The notes below the pieces were generated by a model. It saw only the letters and a list, made by a program, of their open reading frames with translations, was not told the origin of the DNA and did no database searches. 64,000 bases of DNA, taken from Ectobius pallidus (Eukaryota > Arthropoda > Insecta > Blattodea > Ectobiidae). The stretch spans positions 90,121,432 to 90,185,431 of the forward strand of contig CAXKWD010000009.1 of the NCBI GenBank assembly GCA_964059195.1, given 5' to 3'. Shown in pieces: positions 41,994 through 53,862 of the stretch (the stretch's first letter is position 1; each line of letters opens with the position of its first letter). The position numbers were made by a program, and so were the translations under genes.

Positions 41994-44900
41994 ATATCGT
42001 TATATGGAGATTTTACTGTACAAAAATTCTATCCCTTAAAACATCCAATATGCCATATTATAACAGTGTTCACATCTGAATTAAAGTCGACTCACGCACT
42101 ATGTCGGGAGATAAAACAATAAGAAAGGAGGAGGAGTGATTTAGTCAAAAATATTGTAAAAATGTTGTAGATGTGACAGGATGTTAACAAGTTGTTGTCT
42201 TCTAGGAATCACTGAGTTGCCATGGGAACGCATTCTGATGTATTAACAGGAAACATTAAAAGTGGATTTGCTGCAATCCGCAGACTTTATGTTCGTGACA
42301 AGAATCACGACAAATACTTGCGGTGCAAACTTTATCACTTGTCCCAAGCTCCATAATTACATTCCAGGAGAGAACATTCCTGTATCAAATTGGATCGTAG
42401 CACAATTATCATCAAGTTTCTAGTAATGAGTAGACGCAAGAATTATTGTGGATTTGTTTGTTTTGTAGCTAACGCTCATACGAATGGAATATCGGCATGC
42501 TGCTATTGGTATGAATGGACTTCTAGCATGATATAGGCGCATTCTAAATCTACACGAGCATAACCCATAAATGTTCGCATTTCTGTTGTTTCACTTTTTA
42601 GAAATGATTAGGAAGTTTGGGAGATACTCAACTGTCTGTCCTGTTGTCCATCTTGGTGGCAATCATGTCCAAATGGCTGCAAGTAAATCAATAAAAATTC
42701 TTATAAGATAAAATAAATATATGATACCATTAGCTCATCTTTTATGTTACCGTCCAGGCTTTTCGGCGTAGTGATACCATCTTCAGGGTATCTTAGCATG
42801 AACATACTTTATACTCGTAATACAGCATCAACATCCTGTAAAATTCAGAATCTAACTTACGTCAGTTATACATTTTCGAGCATTAACATTACTATAGGTC
42901 TAATATAATTTTTACCCTTTTCGTCTTCATTAGTTTTTGTATAAAGAATATATTGTTTTCTAACAATTTTATATAAATTGAGTAAATGACATACTTTTTT
43001 ATATATACAAACCGTCTTATAGAAGTTTAAAAAATAAATAACACATGCCTTCTTATTTTACATAACTTTTTTTTATTAGACGATACGCCTTTCAATGTTT
43101 TTAGCATTATCTGTACAACGTGCATCTCAGCGGACTGTATGATAGATAATTAGGGCTGATTAAAATCAAAATGCACGCCATACATTCGAATAGAAAATAA
43201 AATAATAGGTTTACAAGAAACAAAGACCATAGGCGATGTAACACGACACTGAATTCTTCTTAAGCACAATCACTCGCTAATTCTTGGTTGATGTCTTGAA
43301 GATCTTCTAAAAGCAGAGATGATTGAATCCGCCCAATAAAAAACCTTGTTGGCTTCAATATAGATTTATTTAAATTTCCAGAGGACCACTCGACGATACG
43401 TCGAGAACTTGTAATTATTAATTAAGCATATACATATAGCAATTGTATGCTATAAATGTGACTGCAATTAATCTTGTGATGTCTTTTAATCTCAAATCAC
43501 AAACGCAATGCTAATGTCAATAAATTAACTTGCGTGTTGTATAGCGTCAAAGCAATATTCAAATATATATGAATATTAAAATCTTTTAAACACTCACTTG
43601 TGTAATGACTCCTTCTTGAAACGAATATCACTACAGGAAATAATCCTGAAGTCCAATCAAGCTATATTAAAGCTAGTAGAGAAGCTTAGCAGCGACGTAG
43701 AAGAAATTCACCATTTTGCGGCGAATAATAATTAGAACTGCTTCTGTGCAGATAAAATTAATGTTGATAAATCCTTGAATCGTTGTAAACAGATTCCAAG
43801 GCGAATAAGTATTAATAGCTGCTGCTAGCTACGTCCAGAGAGAATTGAAAATCCTTTCAGAGGATTACACAATAGACGAAGAAGGAAGAAGAATGAAGAA
43901 GTAAGTTTTGAATTGAAAACAATGACTTGTAACAATACTAAAAAAATCAATCCCATTGGACGAAGATAAAAACGATTAGGCAATTTAAAGACAAAAGATT
44001 GTATTTTGACAATAAAAATAATAATTACTAGAAGGCCGTGAGAAAAATTAACATTGAATAAAATCTTACCAAGGCCGAAAAAAGACAAGAATAATTATTA
44101 AAAGATTATTATAGAAGGCCAAGAAAATAAAAAACTACGTCAAATCTCAAGTATCAAACATAACTGAACATTATCTTCAGGTCATTTTAGATTATGAAGT
44201 TCAGATTTTAATTACCAATATAATTGAAATGTTTAAGGGTCTGGTTGTCACATTTTTGAAACCATTGCACCAAAACATTAAAAAGTAGTGACTATTTTAA
44301 TCTTGGTGACGATCGAATCATCGATTTTTCAGCGCAGGCATCATATTTAGACACTGGAGGAATGAAATCGTAAATGAATATTAAGGAATAAAAAGAGGTA
44401 AAGACACAGATAAGATTGAAATAGTAAAATTAAGTTAGAAAGTATCACTATATTTCATATCTGCAATAATAATTATGTACAAAAATTAAAGTCTTTGATG
44501 TAATGATGCACACGGGCCTCCCTAAAAGGAAAAAGACATACGGTAGGTAGTTTATGTTACCACCGCTCGGAGCAAGAAATTGGTGTTTTTACCATGACAT
44601 GAACGGGAAATGGATGGAAAAAAAAACACTCTTATGGAAAAAATATCTGTATTGAAGTAGTGTGGATGCTGGTAACAGAGTTTCTTAAATATGCAGCAGA
44701 AAATCTACAATAGGCTCGTACAGTTTTTCACGCTAACTTAATAAGGATTTTTGTATTGTGTCTTACAGAGGTACGTTACTTCGCCTGCTGTGAATGAATA
44801 TCCTCTGGCACTTAGATCAAGTCTTCTAGGATGTAAGTTAAGTACATACATTTTTCATTGCTAGATCTGTATAGGCTACTTCTAAAGACTGAAAAATAAA

Positions 44901-45068
44901 GTTAGGCTGTAACGAGGTAATGTTCTGATTGAAGTAGCCTATTCAATAGTGGGCGATGGTATTTATTTTAACATTGTCTCTATTTGATATACTGTAACAG
45001 TAATTCTCATGAATTAATTCAACACATTTGCTTTTAAACGGAATGTTTATTTTTAGATCGCATAACGA
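41994..45068. other. no recognisable gene or repeat
   Basis: Three kilobases of AT-rich DNA. Only small frames (largest 87 codons, 43825-44088 minus), none with motifs. GTTCGCATTTCTGTTGTTTC near 42573 and CACGGGCCTCCCTAAAAGG near 44513 are unmatched in the window. Confidence 0.45.
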
Positions 45069-45165
45069 ATTGAAATTTATTTTAAGGAAATGGTTGGGAA
45101 TGTTCTTATTTAATATTCAAGATACTGAAAATCCAACTGGGTAGGGTTTTCCATAAATCAGTCGC
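45069..45165 (+). repeat. ~100-bp direct repeat, copy 1
   Basis: TTTATTTTAAGGAAATGGTT GGGAATG ... TTAATATTCAAGATACTGAAAATCCAAC and GGGTAGGGTTTTCC recur at 45755-45850 with ~90% identity. The 590-bp spacer is unrelated, so the pair could bracket an insertion or be two copies of one repeat. Confidence 0.85.
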
Positions 45166-45754
45166 GAATCTATCGATAAACTCGTAAACTCTCGTGGGAT
45201 TACCTATAATAAATTGTGCGGTTATTCGAATATTTTCTTTAAAAAATATGAATACATATTATATTGTGAATGAGACTAACTTAGGAGTCAAAATAAGTTC
45301 CCCCGTTATAAGTTCTTGCGAATTCCTGATGAAATTCACGCGATGACTAAAGCCATGCATACTGACTCATGTGTCCAAAAATAGTTCGCCACTAGATGAA
45401 GTATTAGTATTCTATTGTATATTAAACATATTTTTAAATAACATGTTCGAGACTAGGTAAATTGCATGGTTAGCGAGATACCACACCTATTAATGCCTAA
45501 AACTGACGAACATCCCGCTTATTAACAATAGAATGAGCTAGGTGTAGCCCCGTTGACTTGATTAATTCAATAGAGACATATTTGGATTACGAAGAAGAGG
45601 GGGGAGTTCACGCCAGCACCAATATTTCTTATTCAATCTTTCAAAATTTTAATTTACTATGTTATATTCAGTCATTCTTTCGTGAATTAGTTGATTTCCG
45701 ATAACGAATTTCCCCCCCCCCAATCGTATTTGTATTATAAAGAATTTCTCCTAA
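45166..45754. other. spacer between direct repeats
   Basis: No frame of note. It contains GAGTCAAAATAAGTTCCCCC near 45285-45305 and a nine-base C run near 45712. Confidence 0.4.
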
Positions 45755-45850
45755 TTTTGAAGTTTATTTTAAGGAAATGGTTGGGAATGGTCTCACTTAA
45801 TATTCAAGATACTGAAAATCCAACAGGGTAGGGTTTTCCGTAAAACAGCG
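45755..45850 (+). repeat. ~100-bp direct repeat, copy 2
   Basis: Partner of 45069-45165. The close similarity indicates recent duplication. Neither copy has TG...CA ends, so I do not call them LTRs. Confidence 0.8.
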
Positions 45851-46002
45851 ATAACAAACTTATCGTCTAAACAGCCTACATGTAGCCAAAGTGAATTTTA
45901 TTATGTACTATTCTTCCTGCGGAAAGCGTATAAGGTAAATAGCCTATTGTAAATTTGTCGTATTTTGGATAAAACTGCAGAAGTCTAAATACAATGTATA
46001 GG

Positions 46003-46404
46003 TAGGGGGGAAAAAAAGCGGACCGACTAAAATATCTAAGTTGCCGATATGAGCCACTGCGCATGTGGCATTCACAGGATAGCAGGAAATGTGTTGAAAT
46101 TTGTTCTAGTGTCGACTGTTGACTTAGCCCATTAGAAAATAAGCTAGTAAAATCCATTTTCTGGGAATAATCAGTTAATTAAGTAGTTAAATATTACGGC
46201 AATCGAAAAGTAGTGGGAAAAAATTTGCATTAAGGAATCAAAAAATGTCCTTCCTTGGCAGGATTCGAACCGAGAACGTGTTACTTACCAGTCGAACGCG
46301 CTGTCCAACTAGGTCCTACACAGGTCTAAGGAATACGCATGGACACTGGTGTGAACAAGGCTGTGAAATCAGCTACAAGAGTCAGTCCGCTTTTTTCCCC
46401 CCTA
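46003..46404. mobile_element. TIR element enclosing a tRNA-like sequence
   Basis: Ends are TAGGGGGGAAAAAAAGCGGA (46003 on) and the complement GTCCGCTTTTTTCCCCCCTA (to 46404), extending to GACYGACT inside. TA at both edges fits a TA duplication. Between them, on the minus strand about 46250-46320, lies CTAGTTGGACAGCGCGTTCG ... CTCGGTTCGAATCCTGCCA, which has A/B boxes like a tRNA or SINE head. The 69- and 93-codon frames are not genes. Confidence 0.85.
46250..46320 (-). repeat. tRNA-like (SINE head-like) sequence inside TIR element
   Basis: AGTTGGACAGCGCGTTCGAC resembles D-arm/A-box sequence and GGTTCGAATCCTGCC resembles a T-arm/B-box. I could not fold a convincing acceptor stem, so it is not called a functional tRNA. 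Confidence 0.6.
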
Positions 46405-47159
46405 TCTGTACAACAAATTTGAACTTTTTCTGTCTTTTATATGAAACTATGTGATTCTGTACAAACGAAAGGATCTTGATTCAAATATCAAAACCAAAAT
46501 GGTCCGTCACGTAAACTACTGTTTTTTAAGGAGACACACATCTCATATTTACTTAAAAAGCAAAAAAAATGTGAATTTTTAAAAAAATGGTGAGTGGTAA
46601 ACAAAAAATAATTACAGATTCGTTATTTTCAGCCGAAAAATAAACAAGAACACATATTTTCATCTAAAGGACATTTTTCATGTTGTACAGTGATATATCG
46701 GCAATACAACTGTTTTCTGTACATTATTTCTTCAATTTTGATCTAGAGTTATATTTTTTCCAGTTTATTATGCTGTCGAGAGAAACCCCTAGATACTTAT
46801 AGCTTATTGAGAGAGACGTTATCTTCTTCTCATATGGAATTTTTACCAAGCTTTTTGTTGCAACATTTGATTCTTCGAAAATATCCAGTTCGGTTAAATC
46901 TCTTTACTTATAACAAAAGCGTATAGTCTATTTCCTGTAACACTTCATTCATAAATATTGACCTACCTGAGCATCGAAAAAACATAATAATGGCGAAGGA
47001 GTTTTGTAAACTTTTGAAATGCATGGCTGTATTTGCATATTTTTAAGAATGTCATACTTGGCCTATAAGGTTCATTAAAAAAAATATCCTCCGGTTTATT
47101 AGGCTATCTGAATCCTAAAATTCAGCCAATTTTGATACAAATAGAAGTTAAACACTTGC
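46405..47159. other. no recognisable feature
   Basis: AT-rich, with no frames or repeat matches. Confidence 0.45.
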
Positions 47160-47250
47160 CACAATGGCTTAGCTCAGTGGCAGAGCATTGGCACTGATAG
47201 CCAAAGGTCCTGGGTTCAAATCCCAGTGTCCGAGGAATTTTTCTTATGTA
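47160..47250 (+). repeat. tRNA-like repeat family C, copy 2
   Basis: GGCTTAGCTCAGTGGCAGAG CATTGGCACTGATAGCCAAAGG TCCTGGGTTCAAATCCCAGTG folds into good D, anticodon (TTGGC/GCCAA, 7-nt loop, position 33 is C) and T arms. The 7-bp acceptor (AATGGCT with TGTCCGA) pairs at only about three positions, and the downstream GAGGAATTTTTCT is shared with the other copies. It is a tRNA-derived repeat, the best-preserved of three. Confidence 0.8.
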
Positions 47251-48649
47251 ATATTATCACTCTACTGGCTGTTTAAAAATAATTTATTCACTTATGCAAT
47301 AATCATTTAATGGCTTTAGATAGAATTTCAATTTAAATCTAATGAAATTGCTGCTTCTGCAATAACGAACGCTTACAGCAATTTATTCGACTATTAAATA
47401 TAAGTTATTGTGATATCTTATGTAGTAAACACAGAGGGAAGAAATAACATAATCTTACGTAAGTATCATGTTGTCGATTGATTGATAATGCACATGGCAG
47501 TAGCGAGTGTATTTGTTTGGACAGTAATTTCTCTTGCAGAGTGTCGCTTACAATTCATCATCTTAAGTCTTTCAGATAAACATCTCTTGTCTATAGCTAT
47601 GTTATTAAATATTCATTAAATACAGCGTCGAGTTATACGGCTTCCATACCTGCAGGCCGTCATAGACGTTTTAATTCTGTGGGCGTTCGATGCATACAGA
47701 GGAACAGACCCCATTTACATCAGTTATATGTGAGGGACATATTCAAAATTAAAATAACCCAGCCCTTGGTAATCTAGAATTCGATGTTCTTCTCCACAGA
47801 TGTTAAGTTCTAATGCAATATGAAAATTCTGTGCAGATGCCTTTACAGAGTGGAAGTGTAGTGTGACTGCAGATTTTAAAAGCTCGTTCCTTCGGTAGAG
47901 ACAAACTAAAAATTAAAATAAATTTTTGTCCCAAGTAAACACTTTCCCCACAAGTTTTTTATTGCGCACTAGTTAATAATTGCTTATTAATTGCCTAGAT
48001 ACGAGATGTGTAAGACGGCAACACCTAGAGGCACATGGTTCCCTAACCGACAAGGATGAGAGAATTTGATTACACTTGTAAAACGTTAATAAATATTTCA
48101 CCGATAGACTATAGGCGTAGTATGAAAAATCAATCACTGTTTGTTCACATGCAGTTTTCAAGAATGTTTTTTAACCGTGGCGTTGTTTAATCTGGTCTAC
48201 AATATTAGGATACTTCAAATGTAAAGCTCTCATTCTTGGGACAGTTCCACGGAATTACTGGCAATAACACTATTTCTGGGAGCGTTAAAATTCAGCGGCA
48301 CTGCTGATGAGTGCAAGTTAAATAAGGCACAGAGAAAAGATGCAAACGAGTGACCATTACATTTCATGGCTCGTGTTACGCTCTTTGCTACCAATTCAAA
48401 CGATTTCTCGCTCTGTATTTTAACTGGTCACATCTAACAAGAAAAAGCGGCCAGATGCCAAAAAGAATTGTGAAAATGAAGAGTTTTGAAAGCTTTAAAT
48501 AATAACCATGCAAAATATCAGAAAGCAGAATACTTTTGCATGTATATATTGTATGGTCTTATTTATCAGGGATATACAAACTTCTTTTATGCTATTTGGA
48601 ATAGTAAACATTGTTTAACAATATCTGAGTGCAATAATTACAGACACAA
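47251..48649. other. no recognisable feature
   Basis: 1.4 kb without motif-bearing frames or matched repeats. Confidence 0.45.
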
Positions 48650-49248
48650 ATAATATTAGATGAAGATTTATATAAGGAAAAGCGTGTTTTTATGCAGATC
48701 AGAAACTCTTTTATCTTCTCGTTTTCTGTCCAGAATTCTAAAAACAAAAATTTATAAGACAGTTATCCTGCCGGCTGTGTTACATGGATGTGAGACATGG
48801 TCGCTTATTCTTCGGAGAGAACATAATCTGAGAGTAGGCTATTCGAAAACAGGGAGCTTAGGAAAATATTTGGGCCTAAGAGAGATGAAAATGGGGACTG
48901 GAGAGAAAACTGCATAACGACTAGCTTCATAACCTGTACTCGTCACCGGATATAGTGAGGGTAATTAACTTAAATCACGCTGGACATGTTGCGCGCCTGG
49001 GGAGGAAAGACATATCTCAAAAGTATTGACTGGGAGACCCGAAGGGAAGAGACGACTTGGAAGACCTAGACGTAGGTGAGAGGACAGATTTAAGAGAAGT
49101 AGGATTTGCGAGGGATGATTGGACGAAGTTAGCACAAAATAGGGTTGAATGGCAGGCCCAGGTTAGCTGCAATGAACCTTCGGGTTCCATAAAATATATA
49201 ATATTCCTTTAGCTTACTTAGGAATTGCCTATTGCCAATGAGTAGTAA
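48650..49248 (+). pseudogene. non-LTR retrotransposon 3' end, frameshifted
   Basis: The first frame reads LLSSRFLSRILKTKIYKTVI then PAVLHGCETWSLILRREHNL, the RT-thumb region typical of a common insect endonuclease/RT. After a stop and frame change, HNLYSSPDIVRVI, then NHAGHVARLG, LREVGFARDDWTKLAQNRVEWQ and the 3' UTR (CCTTCGGGTTCCATAAAATA) follow, ending in TAGTAAGTAA repeats. The usual GRPRRRW is disrupted. It is the same family as 63374-63925, 9944-10172 and 5704-5800, and clearly dead. Confidence 0.9.
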
Positions 49249-49735
49249 GTAAACATTATTTAATTGATCTCTCTCCTTCAGTGTAAACTCTCATTTTACG
49301 GGCTGGGCCCGTTAAAATAAAAGAAATGGTACAAGCATATTATAGAAATTATAGAAGATGTCCCCAGTGTCACTTGCCGCTCTCTTCCCTTTTGTCCAAG
49401 TTAATTATTCATTTCCTTCATTTTAACAACTAAAAATACTATTATTCGTACTAATACTATTATCTGTACCTGCTGTCATTTATAATTCAAAATTACATAC
49501 CAGTATATAACTATTTCGGCAGTAAAAATTTGGTCCATAAACTAGACACCGGCACTTTGACAAAACACAACCGTAAGTCAACACAATACTTAGTTTTGCT
49601 CAAAACATTACTTACGAACTTCATTTCTCCCCATTCATTCAAAGTCTGCAATCCCTTATAATAGCGAAGTATTTGTTAATATTAGTTCCTTATTGGCTAT
49701 TCTTATAACTTCAAGAGAGATTTCTTTAGAAATAG
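49249..49735 (+). repeat. unnamed ~490-bp interspersed repeat U, copy 2
   Basis: Collinear with 21906-22400 at roughly 70-75%. It begins GTAAACATTATTTA exactly where the preceding non-LTR tail ends. The hairpin ACGGGCTGGGCCCGT (49298-49312) corresponds to ACGGACTGAGTCCGT in copy 1. Confidence 0.8.
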
Positions 49736-51404
49736 GTCAATTTTTAAGCAAGTATCTGCGATTTTAAACAGTTTCAAACAGTGATTTGTTTTAAGACAAA
49801 TTGTTGCCAACCAAAAGAGCCTGAATTCCGCTACGTATGAAATTACCAAAACGTTTTTTCATTATTATTCTAACCACAAGCGATTTGAAAGCATTTTCCT
49901 TTTAAAATGTACGATTCAAAGTAACATAAAACGTTGTACGATGTTGGATCGATATAAGAACTTAATAGGCTTGTAACACGAAAAAAAAAAAAAAAAAAAA
50001 ATAAATAAATAAATAAAAAGAATATAAAAAAAAACAAAAACTCGCTGCCGCTCGTATTGTTAACTTCGTGCTTGCCTGTGAAGTTCTATATAACAGACTT
50101 ACACATCGTAAATGACTATTAGGGGCCTACATAATAATAATACAAATATTTTACGCCTTTTTAAAATTACAATGACTAAATATGTATTTTTGTTTCTTGC
50201 TTTGGATACAGATTCGAAATGAAACGGTTATATCGAACCACATATTCATGAACGTTATATCCAAATCATGATTGATAATTAAAAAAGCTAAAACCCGACT
50301 TCGAGGTGCATTTTATGATTCAAGTACGCCGCCCGCGTAAAAAAAAAATACGTTAAATTCGAGTTCCCTCACCAAGAAAAACCCGTATAGTGATTTTCGA
50401 CCAAATCATTCAAAGTTTTCCCATTTAGGCGTGCTTTCATGATCCCCTTCTGTCCACCTATGTAAAAATAACATATCTCTGCCAGTCGTGGTGTTATAAT
50501 TAAACAAATGGATCAAGTAGAGTGGGTTAACCAAATCAAAGCAATGGACATTTAGCGTATGTATTATACAGCTTAAAATTTTGATAATCAGCTTCATTTG
50601 CAAACCCTATTACATAAGCCGAAAAAACGAACACTTTGTCGGCTGAAACAATGACACCAGGGACGTGTGAGTTATTCTTGTTTATTTAAGCACAATGCTG
50701 GAAAGATACACATAACCTATTACAGTGGAGGTGTGTGGATGCCGTGACTTCCGGTACCAGGCGAGAGATACGAATCAGTGTCCACCCCCAATACATCATC
50801 GTCAGCAGTCATAACCGCATGACATCTCCACCCTAATCCAAAACACGACACGAGATTTCCAAAACATGCGACGACTGCTTGCTCTAAAATCATGTTCATC
50901 CTTACGGATCTCAATAATTATGTGTCTTGCTTTAGAAATTGCAATTCCTCCGCATCTTTACTTTTAAGAATGGATAATATGAATTTAGTGTTCTATATAT
51001 TTGTTTCTTCAGAGAGTTTGAAACAGTTCTGGACAGCAAACTACATCTAATACCCATGGTCCTTATGGACAGTGCCATATTGTTCGCAGTTTGTCGGTGG
51101 ATTATTGTTTTTCTCAGAAATTAACTTTCATTTTACTGTTTTTTTTTTCAAAGCGATTTTTATTTCTGACCTCTTGTCTTCAACTAATCCTTGTGATGTT
51201 TAAAAATTAATATATTCAATAACATAAAGATAACATAATTTATAAAAAAATTAAATGGAACACTCATCTAACTTTCTGTCCTCTAATCAGGAAAAAACAT
51301 TTTCTTGCTTCACATTGTGATATAATAATAGAATATGAGGCCGCAATGTAAGCATAAACTTATTCGTTTGTTTCACTTCATGTAGAGATGTGCTTTTTTT
51401 TGCT
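49736..51404. other. no gene; poly(A)/(TAAA) tract at 49980-50035
   Basis: A run of A followed by (ATAA)n may be the tail of an unrecognised retroposon. The rest is AT-rich with frames of 64-65 codons lacking motifs. Confidence 0.45.
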
Positions 51405-51560
51405 AAGCAAGACTCAAAACCTGAGTTTGAACGACGACTAGCTTAAAAATAACATGCAGAGAATTAAAAAAAAATAATGTCTTACAGATAGTAGACCGAT
51501 GTACACAAAATTTAAAGAAAATTGTTAGAGCCGTTTTCGAGAAAATCAGAAAAAATAAAG
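51405..51560 (+). repeat. interspersed repeat R, copy 2
   Basis: CAAGACTCAAAACCTGAGTTT, AAAGAAAATTGTTAGAGCCG and TTTTCGAGAAAATCA are shared with 10480-10850 and 52536-52880. Confidence 0.6.
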
Positions 51561-51775
51561 CCAAGGTTGGGGGTTCGATCCCGGCTCAGGTCGATGGCGT
51601 TTATGTGTGCATAACTGTGACAGGCTCATGTCAGTAGATTTGAAGACATAAATTCCTGTGTGTGATTGTTTAATAACGGGGGTGTGATGCAATTTGGACC
51701 TGCGACCGTTGCCTGTGTGCCAGAATATTGTCCCGCATTACATTTACATGCCTGTAAATCTATACACATGCTCGT
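51561..51775. repeat. SINE family B: head joined to an inverted tail
   Basis: The plus-strand head GGGGGTTCGATCCCGGCTCA ... GTTTATGTGTGCATAACTGT matches the 11580 SINE. From ~51664 the sequence matches the reverse complement of that SINE's 3' half (TTTAATAACGGGGGTGTGAT ... TTACATGCCTGTAAAT). Thus two SINE pieces are joined in opposite orientation. Confidence 0.75.
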
Positions 51776-51789
51776 TTCATAAACATATT

Positions 51790-51820
<31 letters not shown>
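51790..51820. repeat. poly(T) tract
   Basis: About 30 consecutive T. On the minus strand this is a poly(A) that could mark a retroposon tail. Confidence 0.95.
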
Positions 51821-51823
<3 letters not shown>

Positions 51824-52030
51824 CAGTACTTTAGAAATTTGATGTGATTCACTTAGATTGCTTTCTCTACCCTAAAACATGGAAAATATAATTTTCTCAC
51901 TTCTAATAACAGTGATACAGAATAAGTGGACGTAGGCCTATTGCAGGAAACATATTCAGTTGTTTCAGCCTGTTGCAAAGTTATATTCAAGACTTAAATT
52001 AATGAATTTCATTTTGATCCAATGAGGGTA

Positions 52031-52535
52031 GAGCAAAATATAATTTTAAAACCACTTTATATCCTCATTAATTTTGTAAAATGATACTAGAAGAATAATA
52101 ATTTTGTGTTTAACTTTAATTGTGGCCGTAATAAGTTAGTTAATTTAATTTTTATTTTTAATGTGTGAAAAGAAGGCCTACCTCGAGTACTTGTGTTTTT
52201 AACAATTTATTGTATAAAAGAAGTTTTAGGACGTATAATTTAATTTAATTTTAATTTTTAATGTGTGAAAAGAAGGCCTACCTCGAGTACTTGTGTTTTT
52301 AACAATTTATTGTGTAAAAGGAGTTTTAGGACGTATAATTAAGTTTGCAATTAAAATTAATAATTATTTATATTTTATGGATTATTGTTGTTTTTGTGCA
52401 ATAATTATATGAAAATTTGTCTTTAAATTAACTATTACTGCCACGATTAAAGTTAAACACAAAATTATTCTTCTTCTAGTATCATTTTACAAAATTAATG
52501 AGGCTATAAGGTGGTTTTAAAATTATATTTTGCTC
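52031..52535. mobile_element. MITE with ~110-bp inverted ends and internal duplication
   Basis: GAGCAAAATATAATTTTAAA ACCAC...TGTGTTTAACTTTAA (52031-52125) is mirrored at 52430-52535 with ~95% identity. Between the arms, TTTAATGTGTGAAAAGAAGG CCTACCTCGAGTACTTG ... TTTTAGGACGTATAATT is present twice in tandem (52158-52240, 52255-52340; ~97-bp period). It is non-coding. Confidence 0.9.
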
Positions 52536-52880
52536 AAGACTTTAAAGCCTGAGTTTTTAGAAAACGAAGTCTAACTTATAACCACCCTTCAGATAATTTT
52601 TACGAAATAATGTTTCAAATAAAAGTTTTAGCCCATTGTATAAGGACCTTATATAGGCCTACAAAATTTTAACAATAACGTAAGAGCCTTTTTGAATAAT
52701 TGAGAAGAAAGAAATTGTCTTCGTGCCTAATGGTAAGCCAGTCTTCCCCAATCTTCTTGTCACGTTCCCAAAATATATTTAAGACCAATATAAAATTTGT
52801 TTTTATAGGACTTTCCATTATCGAGCTATTCTCATCACACACAGACTAACTGACATACAAAAACATATTTCTGAAAATTA
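52536..52880 (+). repeat. interspersed repeat R, copy 3
   Basis: AAGCCTGAGTTT, TTTCAAATAAAAGTTTTAGC, CCTACAAAATTTTAACAATA and a terminal CACACACAGACTAACTGACA correspond to copies at 10480 and 51405. It abuts the MITE, which may have inserted at its left edge. Confidence 0.55.
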
Positions 52881-53237
52881 CTGGATTTTTAAAATACTGT
52901 AATACGAGTATAATTTCTTTATTGTGTTAGGCTTATGTGTTTAGAGTTCTACATTAACCGTTCTAGGCTATTTTTATTTTTAAATTGATAGCCTACTTCA
53001 TTCCCCGAGGGAATGAAACTTATTTTAATCCCTCAAAGACGTAATATTCAAGTAAGCAAATATCATGTCTGTTGTAATTCTTTCTTATACTTTTCAGTTT
53101 TCCATTCATAAAATCCACTTAATTCTCTGGTAATAAATGTCTCACCATCTCGTGTGCTTTTCAAAGACCACATCAGCTGAAACTTCATATCTTAGCTAGA
53201 ATAAATTAATTCCGTTTTTTGACAAACTAATTACAAT
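52881..53237. other. no recognisable feature
   Basis: AT-rich spacer. Confidence 0.45.
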
Positions 53238-53420
53238 ATTATCGAGCGGGTTGGCTAAGGCGCTTTCTTCTGGAGCTCGCTTTTGGGAGGTCCCATACTC
53301 AACCCCCATTACCGGTCAATTGACTAGGGTTTTGTCATGATTAGCGCAGTCGCAAAGGCAAATGCCGGATCAGATATTTATTCACCATATCTTATCGCCA
53401 CTATTTCATTCTATTTCACA
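53238..53420 (+). repeat. tRNA-derived SINE, family E
   Basis: GAGCGGGTTGGCTAAGGCGC resembles a serine/leucine-type A box, followed at tRNA spacing by a decayed B box (GAGGTCCCATACTCAACCCC). The body is CAAAGGCAAATGCCGGATCA ... CATATCTTATCGCCACTATT. A single copy in the window, so family status is inferred. Confidence 0.6.
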
Positions 53421-53862
53421 GTCATCAAAACTTAACATCACAGAAACACTAGAAAACAAATGCAGATCAGTAATTATAAGACTTACTGATATCCCCACAG
53501 AACCTAACACGTGATATGACCTCGATGTTGAAACGGGTATAAATAAAGTTGACATTTATAAAATGACAATCGTTATTTAAAGAAAGATTTAATGATTATT
53601 CTGTCGATGGCTCATCATTAATGAACTATAAATTCATTTTCATTTAGATCTGTATTGAACATTAAGAACTAAATACTAAAATTTTGAGCTTACGCGTAAA
53701 ATAAAGTATTTGATAAATAAAGGAATTAAATTGAGCACAATCCTTCCAGAGATTAGCCTGAGTCCTTCGCGCTCACGCGATCGTGTTACAAGATCATGTT
53801 ACAAGAATGAAGCCTATCCCGTAGGATAGGCTTAAAGCTTTAATTTAACTCCTTTATAATTA
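53421..53862. other. no recognisable feature
   Basis: Contains the hairpin AGCCTATCC..GGATAGGCT (53811-53832) and a short direct repeat GTGTTACAAGATCATGTTACAAG near 53781-53803. Confidence 0.45.

Noticed and set aside
45069..45850. LTR retrotransposon bounded by ~100-bp direct repeats
   Set aside because: The repeats lack TG/CA ends and a target duplication, and the 590-bp spacer has no primer-binding site or coding sequence.
47163..47234. Functional tRNA gene
   Set aside because: The acceptor stem pairs at only about three of seven positions, position 33 is C, and the same block with the same flanks occurs twice more in the window.
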